Below are positions 44,098-51,949 of a stretch of 64,000 nt of DNA, one piece after another; the stretch's first letter is position 1; each line of letters starts with the position of its first letter. Position numbers and translations under genes: made by a program. This DNA is from JANPPS01 sp965246925 (GTDB taxonomy: Bacteria > Pseudomonadota > Alphaproteobacteria > Acetobacterales > Acetobacteraceae): the NCBI GenBank assembly GCA_965246925.1, contig OZ251994.1, positions 3,162,001-3,226,000 on the forward strand, given 5' to 3'. The notes under the pieces were generated by a model. It did not search any database, was not told the DNA's origin, and saw nothing but the letters and a program-made list of their open reading frames with translations.

Positions 44098-44950
44098 TCA
44101 GGCGGCGCTGAAGAAGCGGCTCGACCGCTTCTTTTGGAATAACCGCTCGGGGCAGATGCGCATTCTGCGCTCGTTCCTGGAACGCGATCTGCGCCCGCTC
44201 GGCGACGCGGCGGTTATCGGTGGCCTAGTGCGGGACTTCGCGCGCGGCGGACGCGAGGCGTTTGCCTCCGACGTTGACATCGTCATCGACGCCCGCGCAG
44301 GTGCGGTATCTGACCTAGCGGATCGCTTGTTCGCGCAGGCCAACCGCTTCGGCGGTTTCGGCTGCCGCGTGGGACCGTGGCGGGTGGACTTTTGGGCGCT
44401 GGAGACGACCTGGGCCGTCCGGTGCGGTGGCGCGAAGGCGGACCACCTTTCCGATCTTGTGGACTGCACTTTCTTCGATTGGGATAGCGCGCTCTATCGC
44501 CTATGGGACAGGCAACTCGTCATTCCGGGTGATTACCTGGACCGGATCGCGTCATCCGTGCTCGACGTGCGTTTCCTTCCTACCCCATCGCTCGAGGGCA
44601 ACCTGCTTAGGGCGATCCGTCGGCTCACGCTGTGGAACACGCGGGCGGGCCACAACCTGCGCTCGTTTATGGAGGAGCACCTCGACGACGCGACCTTCAC
44701 GCTGCTCAAGTGTCGCGAGATGGCTCTGCCGCTCCGCGGCGAGCGCGTCACTGCACGCTGGGCCAACGCGGCGGCAGCACGGTCCGCTCTGCTCGACACT
44801 CAGCAGAGGCCGCACGGCCCGAACTGGGCAGGCTTGGAGTTGCCGGAAATAGCGCGCGATCAGCACCCCCGTCCTGCTCCGATAATCGCGCGTTGCAGAC
44901 CGGCCACGCGGCACGAGCCGCGACGAAGCCAGCTCAACCTTCCCGTCTGA
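44081..44950 (+). CDS. Pol-beta-fold nucleotidyltransferase, related to the CCA-adding/poly(A) polymerase head
   Basis: A 289-residue protein. The nucleotidyltransferase core has AAVIGGLVRD (residues 44-52), SDVDIVID with two metal aspartates (64 and 66) and RVDFW with the third (103), so the catalytic triad is intact. EGNLLRAIRRLTLWNTRAG (172-190) resembles the neck segment of CCA-adding enzymes. The usual C-terminal tRNA-binding body is missing, and the last 60 residues are basic and unlike the family. Start and dNTPase stop overlap by 17 bases, so the two proteins are very likely made together and may work as a pair. Target unknown. Confidence 0.8.
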   Translation: MSRAPDQAALKKRLDRFFWNNRSGQMRILRSFLERDLRPLGDAAVIGGLVRDFARGGREAFASDVDIVIDARAGAVSDLADRLFAQANRFGGFGCRVGPWRVDFWALETTWAVRCGGAKADHLSDLVDCTFFDWDSALYRLWDRQLVIPGDYLDRIASSVLDVRFLPTPSLEGNLLRAIRRLTLWNTRAGHNLRSFMEEHLDDATFTLLKCREMALPLRGERVTARWANAAAARSALLDTQQRPHGPNWAGLELPEIARDQHPRPAPIIARCRPATRHEPRRSQLNLPV

Positions 44951-45157
44951 CCGATCAAAAGCCCTTCCTCGCTCAACTAACCTTAAATATAAGCGCCGAC
45001 AGCGGTGACTCAGTTCTCTCTGCAGCATTCCGGTCCGATAACAGTCGCGTAAGACCCACTAGTAAAAGTCAAAACTACGGTGCCTCTGGCAGAGTATCTA
45101 GCGTATCGACCTTTGTCCAATGCAAATACCGTTCTAGCATCTCGCGATTATAGGCTG

Positions 45158-45790
45158 CTACCATTCCCCAAGCCCTGCAGCTTCGACCCACTCCATGACG
45201 TGAACCCAGACGCCCCGCGCGTGATGTAGCAGGTCGGAAAGGAGGAGTTGAGCCTGTGTTCCATTATCATTCAGCAAGCTTCTCGCAAGGGGGGTAGGAT
45301 GTCCTCCTAAATCACAATGGTAGCCATAATCCTTGCCTCTAAACTTCCCATTCGCTGCATCTCGTATTTTTCGGGGCGCAAAGAAGTTTTCTCTATCTTT
45401 TTTGCTGCTGCGCAACCAGCGTTCGGCGTCCCTGTCCCTGTTTGCAAATGCCCAAGCTAGATATTCGACCTCAACGATCTGCCGAAGCAAAGCTGCAGCT
45501 GCGTAGCACTGGCCAGAGCCGAAAAGCATGGCGCTACCAGAGATTATCTGAGAAGAGATTTGTAGCAGAAGAGCGACGCCTGCCACTTCGTCGCTACCAT
45601 TTCCGAACGGTGATGTCCCCTCGATCCGATCTTTGCCTAGAAGTACGCCGTCCACCTCAAGTAGCCGACCGGCATGTAAAAAGACGTGGGCCGTAAAGCT
45701 TGCCAGTTCCTCCCTTAACCTCATCAGCTCGGGATTTGCGGTTGCGCTGCGTATGGCTTCGAGGACAGCCGACGTCGGGTGATCGCTCAT
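45158..45790 (-). CDS. Uncharacterised helical protein (DUF5677-like), coupled to a resolvase pseudogene
   Basis: A 210-residue protein, mostly alpha-helical, with a conserved-looking core YAAAALLRQIVEVEYLAWAF and later His-rich stretches (YHCDLGGHPTPLA and LLHHARGVWVH). The pattern resembles DUF5677-type proteins found in mobile islands, but I am not sure of this. Codon use is clearly AT-richer than in core genes, a sign of transfer. Its ATG overlaps the stop of the resolvase frame (ATGA), so it was probably once translated from the resolvase transcript. The two frameshifts upstream may now reduce that supply. Confidence 0.65.
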   Translation of the reverse strand: MSDHPTSAVLEAIRSATANPELMRLREELASFTAHVFLHAGRLLEVDGVLLGKDRIEGTSPFGNGSDEVAGVALLLQISSQIISGSAMLFGSGQCYAAAALLRQIVEVEYLAWAFANRDRDAERWLRSSKKDRENFFAPRKIRDAANGKFRGKDYGYHCDLGGHPTPLARSLLNDNGTQAQLLLSDLLHHARGVWVHVMEWVEAAGLGEW

Positions 45791-46336
45791 ATGCTCAGCC
45801 TTGATATCGTGCTGCCGCTGACGTTGTAGCTACGGGCAATCTGGCGCACAGGCTCCCCGGCATCACAGCGCTTGATCGCCTCGCGCCGTTGATGTGGCGT
45901 CAACTTGTGCTGCCGTCCAAGGCTCTGGCCTCTGGCCTTGGCCCGGTGCGGCCTTCTTCAGTGCGGGCGCGGATAAGCTCACGCTCGAACTCGGCCAGCC
46001 CGCCAAGGATCGTAAGCATCAGGCGGCCGTGCGCGGTAGTCATATCGGCCCATGCATCGACAAGAGATCGGAAAGCGGCCTTGTAGTCGGGGATGGGATG
46101 GCAGCAAGGGTGTTCAACAGGTGGCGCGTGGATCGGGCAAGGCGGTCGAGCCGGGTGACAATCAGCACATCCCCGGCGTCAAACTGGCCCAGTCCCTTGC
46201 GAAGCTGCGCCCGCTCGATCTTGGCACCGGACGCGACCTCCAGAAAGACCTTGGCGCACCCGGCCGCCGCGAGCTGGCACACTTGCGCGTCAAAACTCTG
46301 CCCGTCTGTCGAAACACGCGCATAGACGTAGATCAT
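45787..46336 (-). pseudogene. Serine recombinase (resolvase/invertase), inactivated by two frameshifts
   Basis: The first 80 codons encode an intact resolvase N-domain: IYVYARVSTDGQS with the catalytic Ser, then VASGAKIERAQLRKGL and DVLIVTRLDRLARSTRHLLNTLAAI. A tandem five-base duplication (GGATG twice, 46091-46100) then shifts the frame. The continuation DYKAAFRSLVDAWADMTTAHG and LGGLAEFERELIRARTEEGRT is in the second frame. One missing base near 45943-45947 moves it again, giving the helix-turn-helix tail (KLTPHQRREAIKRC..YNVSGSTISRLSI) to the stop at 45787-45789. Correcting both gives 182 codons including the stop, the normal size. It is related to Tn3-type resolvases. Confidence 0.9.
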
Positions 46337-46342
46337 ACCGAA

Positions 46343-46406
46343 TTATGCAACGGACTTACGCAACAGAAAAGCTCAAGCGTATCAGCGGCCCGTCCCTGTT
46401 GCATAA
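46343..46406. repeat. Inverted repeat upstream of the resolvase, possible res site
   Basis: TTATGCAAC (46343-46351) and GTTGCATAA (46398-46406) are perfect nine-base inverted repeats 46 bases apart, immediately upstream of the resolvase start. A third related sequence, TTACGCAACAG, lies at 46356-46366. Serine resolvases normally bind paired inverted sites next to their own gene, so this is a plausible recombination site. Confidence 0.5.
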
Positions 46407-46459
46407 GTTTCAATTTCGGACCATGTTCAATGTCTGGTTTCCGGCTCGGTCCGGCGGCT

Positions 46460-46566
46460 CTAGAATAACGACAATTGGCGCGTAGCCGTCGAAGGCTTAA
46501 CCAGCGAACGACTACTTGCGGGATCGGCGTCTCGGCAGTCAGGCTTCGAAATAGGTTCGAAGCAAA
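46460..46566 (-). pseudogene. Possible C-terminal gene remnant ending in a clamp-binding-like QLSLF
   Basis: Minus-strand frame ending at 46460 reads PISKPDCRDADPASSRSLV and then closes with STATRQLSLF. QL-x-LF at a C-terminus is the consensus by which DNA polymerases and repair proteins bind the sliding clamp. No N-terminal part is present, since the upstream sequence belongs to another gene. The match is short and could be chance. Confidence 0.2.
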
Positions 46567-46569
46567 CCT

Positions 46570-46971
46570 TCAGGTTCGTTGCTGCTTCAGCGCAAACAGC
46601 ATGACCCCGGTGCCGAACAATCCGCTTAGTAAGGTCACCATGAACAGCATCAGGCGCACCCGGTAGGCGACGCTGTTGGTTTCGCGGGTCGCTTCGGAGC
46701 GGATGAGGGCGCGGGCGGATTGGATGCGGTCGGTGAGGTCGCCGGGGGCGAGGACCGTGTCGGCGGTGCTGCCGAGGGCGTCGCGCATCGCTTCGAGTTT
46801 GGCCGGGCCGTCGGGGGCTCGGGCGGCGGCGAGCGCTTGGTCTAGGACGTCGTTGCGGGCTTGGGCGCGCTCTAGGGGGATCAGGGGGCCGTAGCTGGCG
46901 AAAAGGCCGGTGAGGCCTACGACGGCGAAGCACATCAGGAGGAAGGCGACGTAGGGGAGGTTTCGGCGCAT
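46570..46971 (-). CDS. Small membrane protein with two transmembrane helices
   Basis: A 133-residue protein of unknown function. A first hydrophobic helix (residues 5-26) and a second (about 105-126) enclose a helical region of about 75 residues rich in Ala, Arg and Asp (NDVLDQALAAARAPDGPAKL), probably periplasmic. It ends in a short basic tail. The start at 46971 is chosen because the first membrane helix begins directly after it; the frame is open to 47037. It is divergent from rpmJ, with repeat copy D between them. Confidence 0.6.
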   Translation of the reverse strand: MRRNLPYVAFLLMCFAVVGLTGLFASYGPLIPLERAQARNDVLDQALAAARAPDGPAKLEAMRDALGSTADTVLAPGDLTDRIQSARALIRSEATRETNSVAYRVRLMLFMVTLLSGLFGTGVMLFALKQQRT

Positions 46972-47030
46972 GGTTGGGTGGTAGGGCTTGGGGGTGGGTT
47001 CGTCTATCTTGGGCTTTGGCGGTGCCGTTT

Positions 47031-47062
47031 CCCTCACCCCGGCCCTCTCGCGGAGGGAGAGG
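47031..47062 (-). repeat. Palindromic repeat, copy D (inverted)
   Basis: The reverse complement gives CCTCTCCCTCCGCGAGAGGG, then CCGGGGTGAGGGAAAC, matching copies A-C including the GTGAGGGAAAC end of copy B. It lies between the small membrane protein and rpmJ, which are transcribed away from it. Confidence 0.75.
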
Positions 47063-47169
47063 AGGAGGGATGTCCTGCTCGCCTTGACAGGGCCGGCACC
47101 GGTCGGTAACTCCGCGCCTCTGCGTTTTTATAAGCAAACTAGGGCGCAGGGCGCCCCGAAGGTCGTGAC

Positions 47170-47295
47170 ATGAAGATTCGCAACAGCCTCAAGTCGGCCA
47201 AGATCCGCGACAAGAATTGTCGTGTGGTGCGCCGCCGCGGGCGGGTGTACGTGATCAATAAGAAGAACCCGCGCATGAAGGCGCGCCAGGGCTAA
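47170..47295 (+). CDS. rpmJ: 50S ribosomal protein L36
   Basis: A 41-residue basic protein reading MKIRNSLKSAKIRDKNCRVV with the typical RRRGRVYVINKKNPRMKARQG end. This is the zinc-free L36 type of many Alphaproteobacteria, having a single Cys instead of four zinc ligands. It stands alone, as is usual for this form, outside the ribosomal protein operons. A hairpin follows 15 bases after the stop. Confidence 0.95.
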   Translation: MKIRNSLKSAKIRDKNCRVVRRRGRVYVINKKNPRMKARQG

Positions 47296-47310
47296 GCTTG
47301 CCGTTTCCCT

Positions 47311-47341
47311 GGTCCGGTTCCATCTTATAGGGAACCGAACC
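47311..47341 (+). terminator. Hairpin after rpmJ, possible terminator or attenuator
   Basis: GGTCCGGTTCC (47311-47321) and GGAACCGAACC (47331-47341) form an eleven-pair stem with one mismatch and a nine-base loop. There is no T-run; instead the arm runs directly into GGGAGG, the ribosome-binding site of glcD. It could end the rpmJ transcript or modulate glcD translation. Confidence 0.5.
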
Positions 47342-47352
47342 GGGAGGCTTCC

Positions 47353-48774
47353 ATGATCGCTCAGCCAGCGCCCAAGCCAGACGTGATGGCCCGCCGTGAT
47401 GAGATCGTGGCCGGGCTGGCGAAGCTCGTGGCGCCATCGGGGCTGATTTCCGAAGCATTGCGGCTGAAACCCTATGAGACCGATGGGCTGCCCGCCTACC
47501 GGCAGACGCCGCTGGCCGTCGTGTTGCCGGAGACGACGGAGGAGGTGGCCGCCATCATGCGCTTCTGCTCGGCGCAGGGCGTGCGCGTGATCCCGCGCGG
47601 CGCCGGCACGAGCCTGAGCGGGGGCGCGCTGCCGATGGAGGATAGCGTCGTCGTCGGCCTCATGCGCATGAACCGCATCCTGGACATCGATTACGGCGAC
47701 CGCTGTGCCACGGTGCAGGCGGGCGTCACCAATATCGGCATCACCAACGCCGTATCGTCCGACGGCTTCTTCTATGCGCCCGACCCCTCCAGTCAGTTGG
47801 CGTGCATGATCGGTGGCAATATCGGCATGAACTCGGGCGGGGCGCATTGCCTGAAATACGGGGTCACGGCCAATAACCTGCTCGGCCTGCGCATCGTGAC
47901 GATCGCCGGCGAGGTGATCGACTTGGGCGGGGCGCATCTGGATGCCGCCGGGTATGACTGGCTGGGCATCATGACCGGGAGCGAGGGCATGCTGGCGATG
48001 GTCACCGAAGTGACCGTCCGGATCCTGCGGGCGCCGGAGGGGGCGCGGGCCATGCTGGTGGCGTTCGACGCGAACGAGACGGCGGGGGCGGCGGTCGATG
48101 CGATCATCGGCTCCGGCATCATTCCGGTGGCGCTGGAATACATGGACCGCCCGGCGATCCATGCGTGCGAGGCGTTCGCGCACGCCGGGTATCCGCTGGA
48201 TGCGGAGGCGATGCTGATCATCGAGGTCGAGGGCAGCGTTGCAGAACAGGACCGGCTGCTGGCCAGCATCGCCGGCATCTGCGAGCAGTTCAAGCCGATC
48301 AGCCTCCGAATCAGTCAAAGCACCGAGGAGAGCATCGCCATCTGGAAGGGCCGCAAGGGCGCGTTCGGGGCGGTGGGGCGGATCAGCCCGGATTATTTGT
48401 GCATGGACGGCACTATTCCGACCGGGCAACTGCCGTTCGTGCTGCGGCGGATCAATGAAATGAGCGCGCAGTATGGCTTGGGTGTCGCCAACATCTTCCA
48501 TGCGGGGGACGGCAACTTGCATCCGCTGATCATGTTCGACGCCAACCTCGAGGGTGACTTCGCGCGCGCGGATCAGTTCGGCGCCGATATTCTGCGGCTG
48601 TGCGTCGAGGTCGGCGGCTGCCTGACCGGCGAGCATGGGGTGGGGGTCGAGAAGCGGGACCTGATGCCGGTGCAGTTCACACCCACGGAGCTGGATCAGC
48701 AGCGCGCCATCAAGACCGCGTTCGACCCGGCGTGGCTGCTCAATCCCGGGAAAGTCTTCCCGCTTGCTGCTTGA
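47353..48774 (+). CDS. glcD: Glycolate oxidase subunit GlcD (FAD-binding)
   Basis: A 473-residue FAD-linked oxidase of the GlcD/D-lactate dehydrogenase type, catalytic subunit of glycolate oxidase (glycolate to glyoxylate). The PCMH FAD domain contains RVIPRGAGTSLSGGALP, PSSQLACMIGGNIGMNSGG and GSEGMLAMVTEVTVRIL. The C-terminal catalytic half has NIFHAGDGNLHPLIMFD and LTGEHGVGVEK, where conserved His residues act. GGGAGG stands seven bases before ATG. glcE and glcF follow with overlaps. Confidence 0.95.
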   Translation: MIAQPAPKPDVMARRDEIVAGLAKLVAPSGLISEALRLKPYETDGLPAYRQTPLAVVLPETTEEVAAIMRFCSAQGVRVIPRGAGTSLSGGALPMEDSVVVGLMRMNRILDIDYGDRCATVQAGVTNIGITNAVSSDGFFYAPDPSSQLACMIGGNIGMNSGGAHCLKYGVTANNLLGLRIVTIAGEVIDLGGAHLDAAGYDWLGIMTGSEGMLAMVTEVTVRILRAPEGARAMLVAFDANETAGAAVDAIIGSGIIPVALEYMDRPAIHACEAFAHAGYPLDAEAMLIIEVEGSVAEQDRLLASIAGICEQFKPISLRISQSTEESIAIWKGRKGAFGAVGRISPDYLCMDGTIPTGQLPFVLRRINEMSAQYGLGVANIFHAGDGNLHPLIMFDANLEGDFARADQFGADILRLCVEVGGCLTGEHGVGVEKRDLMPVQFTPTELDQQRAIKTAFDPAWLLNPGKVFPLAA

Positions 48775-49957
48775 GCAGGACCTTCTAGCGCCCGGGGACG
48801 AGGCGGGCGTGATCGCCGCGGTACGGGATGCCGCGGCCGAGGGTGCGCCGTTGTTGGTCGAGGGGCGCGGCACCAAGCGCGGCATGCTGCGCCCGGTGCA
48901 GGCGGCGCGGACGCTCTCGACGCGCAACCTCACCGGCGTCACCCTGTATGCGCCGCAAGAGCTGATCGTGTCGGCGCGCGCGGGCACGGCCATCCCGGAT
49001 CTCGAGGCGACGCTGGCGGAAAAGGGGCAGTGGCTGCTGTCGGAGCCGCCGGATTTGTCGGGCCTGCTGGGGGACGGGGTGGCCAGCATCGGCGGCGTGG
49101 TCGCGACCAACCTGTCCGGGCCGCGCCGGGTGGCGTGGGGGGCGACGCGGGATCACGTCATGGGCCTTCGCTTCGTGAACGGCGCGGGCGAGCTGATCCG
49201 CGCTGGCGGGCGGGTGCTGAAGAACGTGACGGGCCTCGATATGTGCAAGCTGCTGTCGGGCAGCCACGGCACGCTGGGCGTCATCACGGAGGTGACGCTC
49301 AAGGTGCTGCCGGCGGCGGAGCTCAGCGGGTCGTTGCTGCTACCGGGGCTCGATCCGGTACGGGGCGTGGCGGCGCTGTCGGCGGCGCTGGGTTCACCCT
49401 ATGGCGTGAGCGGGGCGGCGTGGTTGCCGGCGGAGGCCGCGGTGCGGGTGCTGCCCGGCCATGGCGCGGTGGCGCTGATCCGGATTGAGGATTTCGCGCC
49501 CAGCGTGGAATACCGGCTGGGCCGGCTGGTCACCGACCTTGCTTCGTTCGGCGCTGGGGTGATCCTCGACGATGCCGCGAGCCGGGCGGCGTGGCGCGCG
49601 ATCCGGGACGCCGTGCCGTTGCGGGCCGAGCCGGGTGACGCCGTGTGGCGGCTGTCGGTGCGCCCGTCCGCCGGGCCGGCCGCGGTCACGGCGGTGCAGG
49701 AGGCGGGGGCGCGATGCTTCCTGGATTGGGGCGGGGGCCTCGTGTGGGTGGCGGGGCCGCCTAGCCTGCATGACGCCGTGTGCGCCGCCGCCGGGCGCGG
49801 CACCTGGACCGTGCTGCGCGCGCCGGAGCCGATGCGGGCCGCCTGCCACGTGGTGCCGCCCGAGGCACCGGCGCTTGCCGCCGTCACCCGTCGGGTCAAG
49901 GCGGCGATGGACCCGCGCGGCGTGTTGAACCCTGGCCGCCTGTATGCGGGGATGTGA
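48764..49957 (+). CDS. glcE: Glycolate oxidase subunit GlcE (FAD-binding)
   Basis: A 397-residue second FAD-binding subunit of glycolate oxidase. PCMH-type blocks are LLVEGRGTKRGMLRPV, ELIVSARAGTAIPDLEATLAEKGQWLLSEPPDL, GVASIGGVVATNLSGPRRVAWGATRDHVMGL and the GRVLKNVTGLDMCKLLSGSHGTLGVITEVTLKVLP region. The C-terminus carries MDPRGVLNPGRLYAGM, the usual end. The start is a TTG eleven bases inside glcD, the only start close to the conserved region. The glcF ATG begins in its stop codon. Confidence 0.94.
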   Translation: MLLEQDLLAPGDEAGVIAAVRDAAAEGAPLLVEGRGTKRGMLRPVQAARTLSTRNLTGVTLYAPQELIVSARAGTAIPDLEATLAEKGQWLLSEPPDLSGLLGDGVASIGGVVATNLSGPRRVAWGATRDHVMGLRFVNGAGELIRAGGRVLKNVTGLDMCKLLSGSHGTLGVITEVTLKVLPAAELSGSLLLPGLDPVRGVAALSAALGSPYGVSGAAWLPAEAAVRVLPGHGAVALIRIEDFAPSVEYRLGRLVTDLASFGAGVILDDAASRAAWRAIRDAVPLRAEPGDAVWRLSVRPSAGPAAVTAVQEAGARCFLDWGGGLVWVAGPPSLHDAVCAAAGRGTWTVLRAPEPMRAACHVVPPEAPALAAVTRRVKAAMDPRGVLNPGRLYAGM

Positions 49958-51255
49958 TGCAGACGCATTTTACCGACACGCAATTGCTGGATCCCGCGAC
50001 CGCCAGCTCCAACCAAGTGCTGCGCACCTGCGTCCATTGCGGCATGTGCACCGCGACATGCCCGACCTTCGTGCTGCTGGGGGACGAGCTCGATTCGCCG
50101 CGCGGGCGCATCTACCTGATCAAGGACATGCTCGAAAGCGGCCGCCCGGCGACGGAGGAGGTCGTGCGGCACGTGGACCGCTGCCTATCCTGCCTGAGTT
50201 GTATGAGCACCTGTCCGTCCGGCGTGAACTACATGCACCTGGTCGATCACGCGCGCCAGTATATCGAGGAGACGTATGACCGGCCGTGGCATGAGCGGCT
50301 AATGCGCCGGGTGCTGGCGACGGTGCTGCCGCGGCCGGGCCTGTTCCGCCTGGCGGTGACGGGGGCGCGGCTGGCGCGGCCGTTCCGGAGTTGGGTGCCG
50401 GGGCGTGGCCTGCCGATGGCCCGGGTGCGCGCCATGCTGGACCTGGCGCCGCCGTCCCTGCCGCCGGCCGGCACGATGCAGCGTCCGCAGGTGCACCGGG
50501 CCGTGGGGGAGCGCCGCGGCCGCGTCGCGCTGCTAACCGGCTGCGCGCAGAAGGTGCTGTCCCCCAGCATCAACGAGGCAACCATCCGCCTGCTGACGCG
50601 AATGGGGATCGAGGTCGTGATCGCGCCCGGGGTCGGCTGCTGCGGGGCGCTCACGCATCACATGGGGCAGCATGACCCGGCGGCCGCGAGCGCGCAGGCG
50701 GCCATTACCGGCTGGACGTGGGAGATCGAGGGGGAAGGGCTGGACGCGATCCTGATCAACACCAGCGGCTGCGGCACGACGGTGAAGGATTACGGCTTCA
50801 TGTTCCGGGCCGACCCGGCGTGGCAGGCGCGTGCGGCCAGGGTGTCCGGGTTGGCGCGCGACATCACCGAGTATTTGGCCACGCTGGACTACGCGCCGGC
50901 CCGGCCGGACCCTGGGTTGCGCGTGGCCTACCATGCCGCGTGTAGCCTACAGCATGGGCAGCAGGTGCAGACGCCGCCCAAGGCGCTGCTGCGGCGCGCC
51001 GGGTTCACCGTGCTGGAGCCGGCGGAGGGCCATCTGTGCTGCGGCAGTGCCGGCACGTATAACCTGATGCAGCCGGAAATTGCCGGGCGGCTGCGGGCGC
51101 GGAAGCTCGAGAATATCGCCCGCACCCAGCCGGACTTGATCGCGGCCGGCAATATCGGCTGCCTCACGCAGCTCGCGGGCGGGACGCCGGTGGTGCACAC
51201 GGTGGAGCTGTTGGACTGGATGCACGGCGGGCCGAAGCCGGCCAGTGTGCCTTAG
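49957..51255 (+). CDS. glcF: Glycolate oxidase iron-sulfur subunit GlcF
   Basis: A 432-residue electron-transfer subunit. Two ferredoxin-type 4Fe-4S motifs, CVHCGMCTATCPTF and CLSCLSCMSTCPSG, lie within the first 90 residues. Two CCG domains follow (GVGCCGALTHHMGQ and HLCCGSAGTYNLMQP), as in GlcF and heterodisulfide reductase relatives. It passes electrons from GlcD/GlcE to the quinone pool at the membrane. It overlaps glcE by one base (TGATG). Confidence 0.95.
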   Translation: MQTHFTDTQLLDPATASSNQVLRTCVHCGMCTATCPTFVLLGDELDSPRGRIYLIKDMLESGRPATEEVVRHVDRCLSCLSCMSTCPSGVNYMHLVDHARQYIEETYDRPWHERLMRRVLATVLPRPGLFRLAVTGARLARPFRSWVPGRGLPMARVRAMLDLAPPSLPPAGTMQRPQVHRAVGERRGRVALLTGCAQKVLSPSINEATIRLLTRMGIEVVIAPGVGCCGALTHHMGQHDPAAASAQAAITGWTWEIEGEGLDAILINTSGCGTTVKDYGFMFRADPAWQARAARVSGLARDITEYLATLDYAPARPDPGLRVAYHAACSLQHGQQVQTPPKALLRRAGFTVLEPAEGHLCCGSAGTYNLMQPEIAGRLRARKLENIARTQPDLIAAGNIGCLTQLAGGTPVVHTVELLDWMHGGPKPASVP

Positions 51256-51256
51256 A

Positions 51257-51793
51257 ATGCGATGGCTGGCGGTGCTGGTCCTGCTGGCGGGGCCGGCATG
51301 GGCGGAGACGCCGAAGGAGCGCATCGACACGCTGCTGAACCAGCTCCGCACCGCGCCGACCGAAGAGGAGGCGTCCGGGATCGAGGGAGAGCTGCGCAAG
51401 GCCTGGCTGGAGCAGGCGACCCCGGCGCTGCGCCTGTTGCTGACGCGGGGCTCGCGCGAGTTGGAAGAAGGGAACCCGTCGGCGGCGTTCGACAGCTTCG
51501 ACGCGGTGCTGGATCTGGACCCGGACGTGCTGGAGGGCTGGCGCGGCCGCGCCCAGGCCCGGCTTCGCTTGGGCGACGGGGTGGGTGCCACGCGGGACAT
51601 ACTGGAGGTGCTGCGCCGCCAACCCCGCGACTTCGCGGCTTTGAAGGACCTGTCGCGGATCGCGGAGGCCCGGGGCGACTGGAGGGGCGCGCTGTCGGCT
51701 TGGCAGAAGGTGCTGGAGGCGGACCCGTTGACGGGGAATGGGCGGGAGCGGCTGAAGGAGTTGCGGCGGAAGGCGCTGGGAGAGGCGACGTGA
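51257..51793 (+). CDS. Exported TPR-repeat protein
   Basis: A 178-residue protein with a Sec signal peptide (MRWLAVLVLLAGPAWA, cut before ETPKER) and tetratricopeptide-like repeats in the mature part (GNPSAAFDSFDAVLDLDPDVLEGWRGRAQ, GDWRGALSAWQKVLEADPL). Such proteins act as periplasmic scaffolds. It begins one base after the glcF stop, so it is the last gene of the glc operon; similar small TPR proteins are frequent in Alphaproteobacteria, without known function. Confidence 0.82.
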   Translation: MRWLAVLVLLAGPAWAETPKERIDTLLNQLRTAPTEEEASGIEGELRKAWLEQATPALRLLLTRGSRELEEGNPSAAFDSFDAVLDLDPDVLEGWRGRAQARLRLGDGVGATRDILEVLRRQPRDFAALKDLSRIAEARGDWRGALSAWQKVLEADPLTGNGRERLKELRRKALGEAT

Positions 51794-51949
51794 TTTTGCG
51801 TAAGCGTCGAGTAAGCGGGCATTTATAGCAACTCTGTATCGATATAGACCTCCAGGCGAACCAGTCTCCAACGAGGTGCCTCGAGCCGCACCAGCTTAGT
51901 CTTTGATAGGTCTAATTCCCTAAAGAACCCTGGACAGACTGGATTATGA

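Noticed and set aside
42000..46570. A complete transposon or prophage
   Set aside because: No transposase, integrase core or phage structural gene is present; only a broken resolvase and short inverted repeats remain.
47128..49110. A 660-codon minus-strand frame opposite glcD
   Set aside because: Antisense shadow of glcD and rpmJ, without recognisable motifs.
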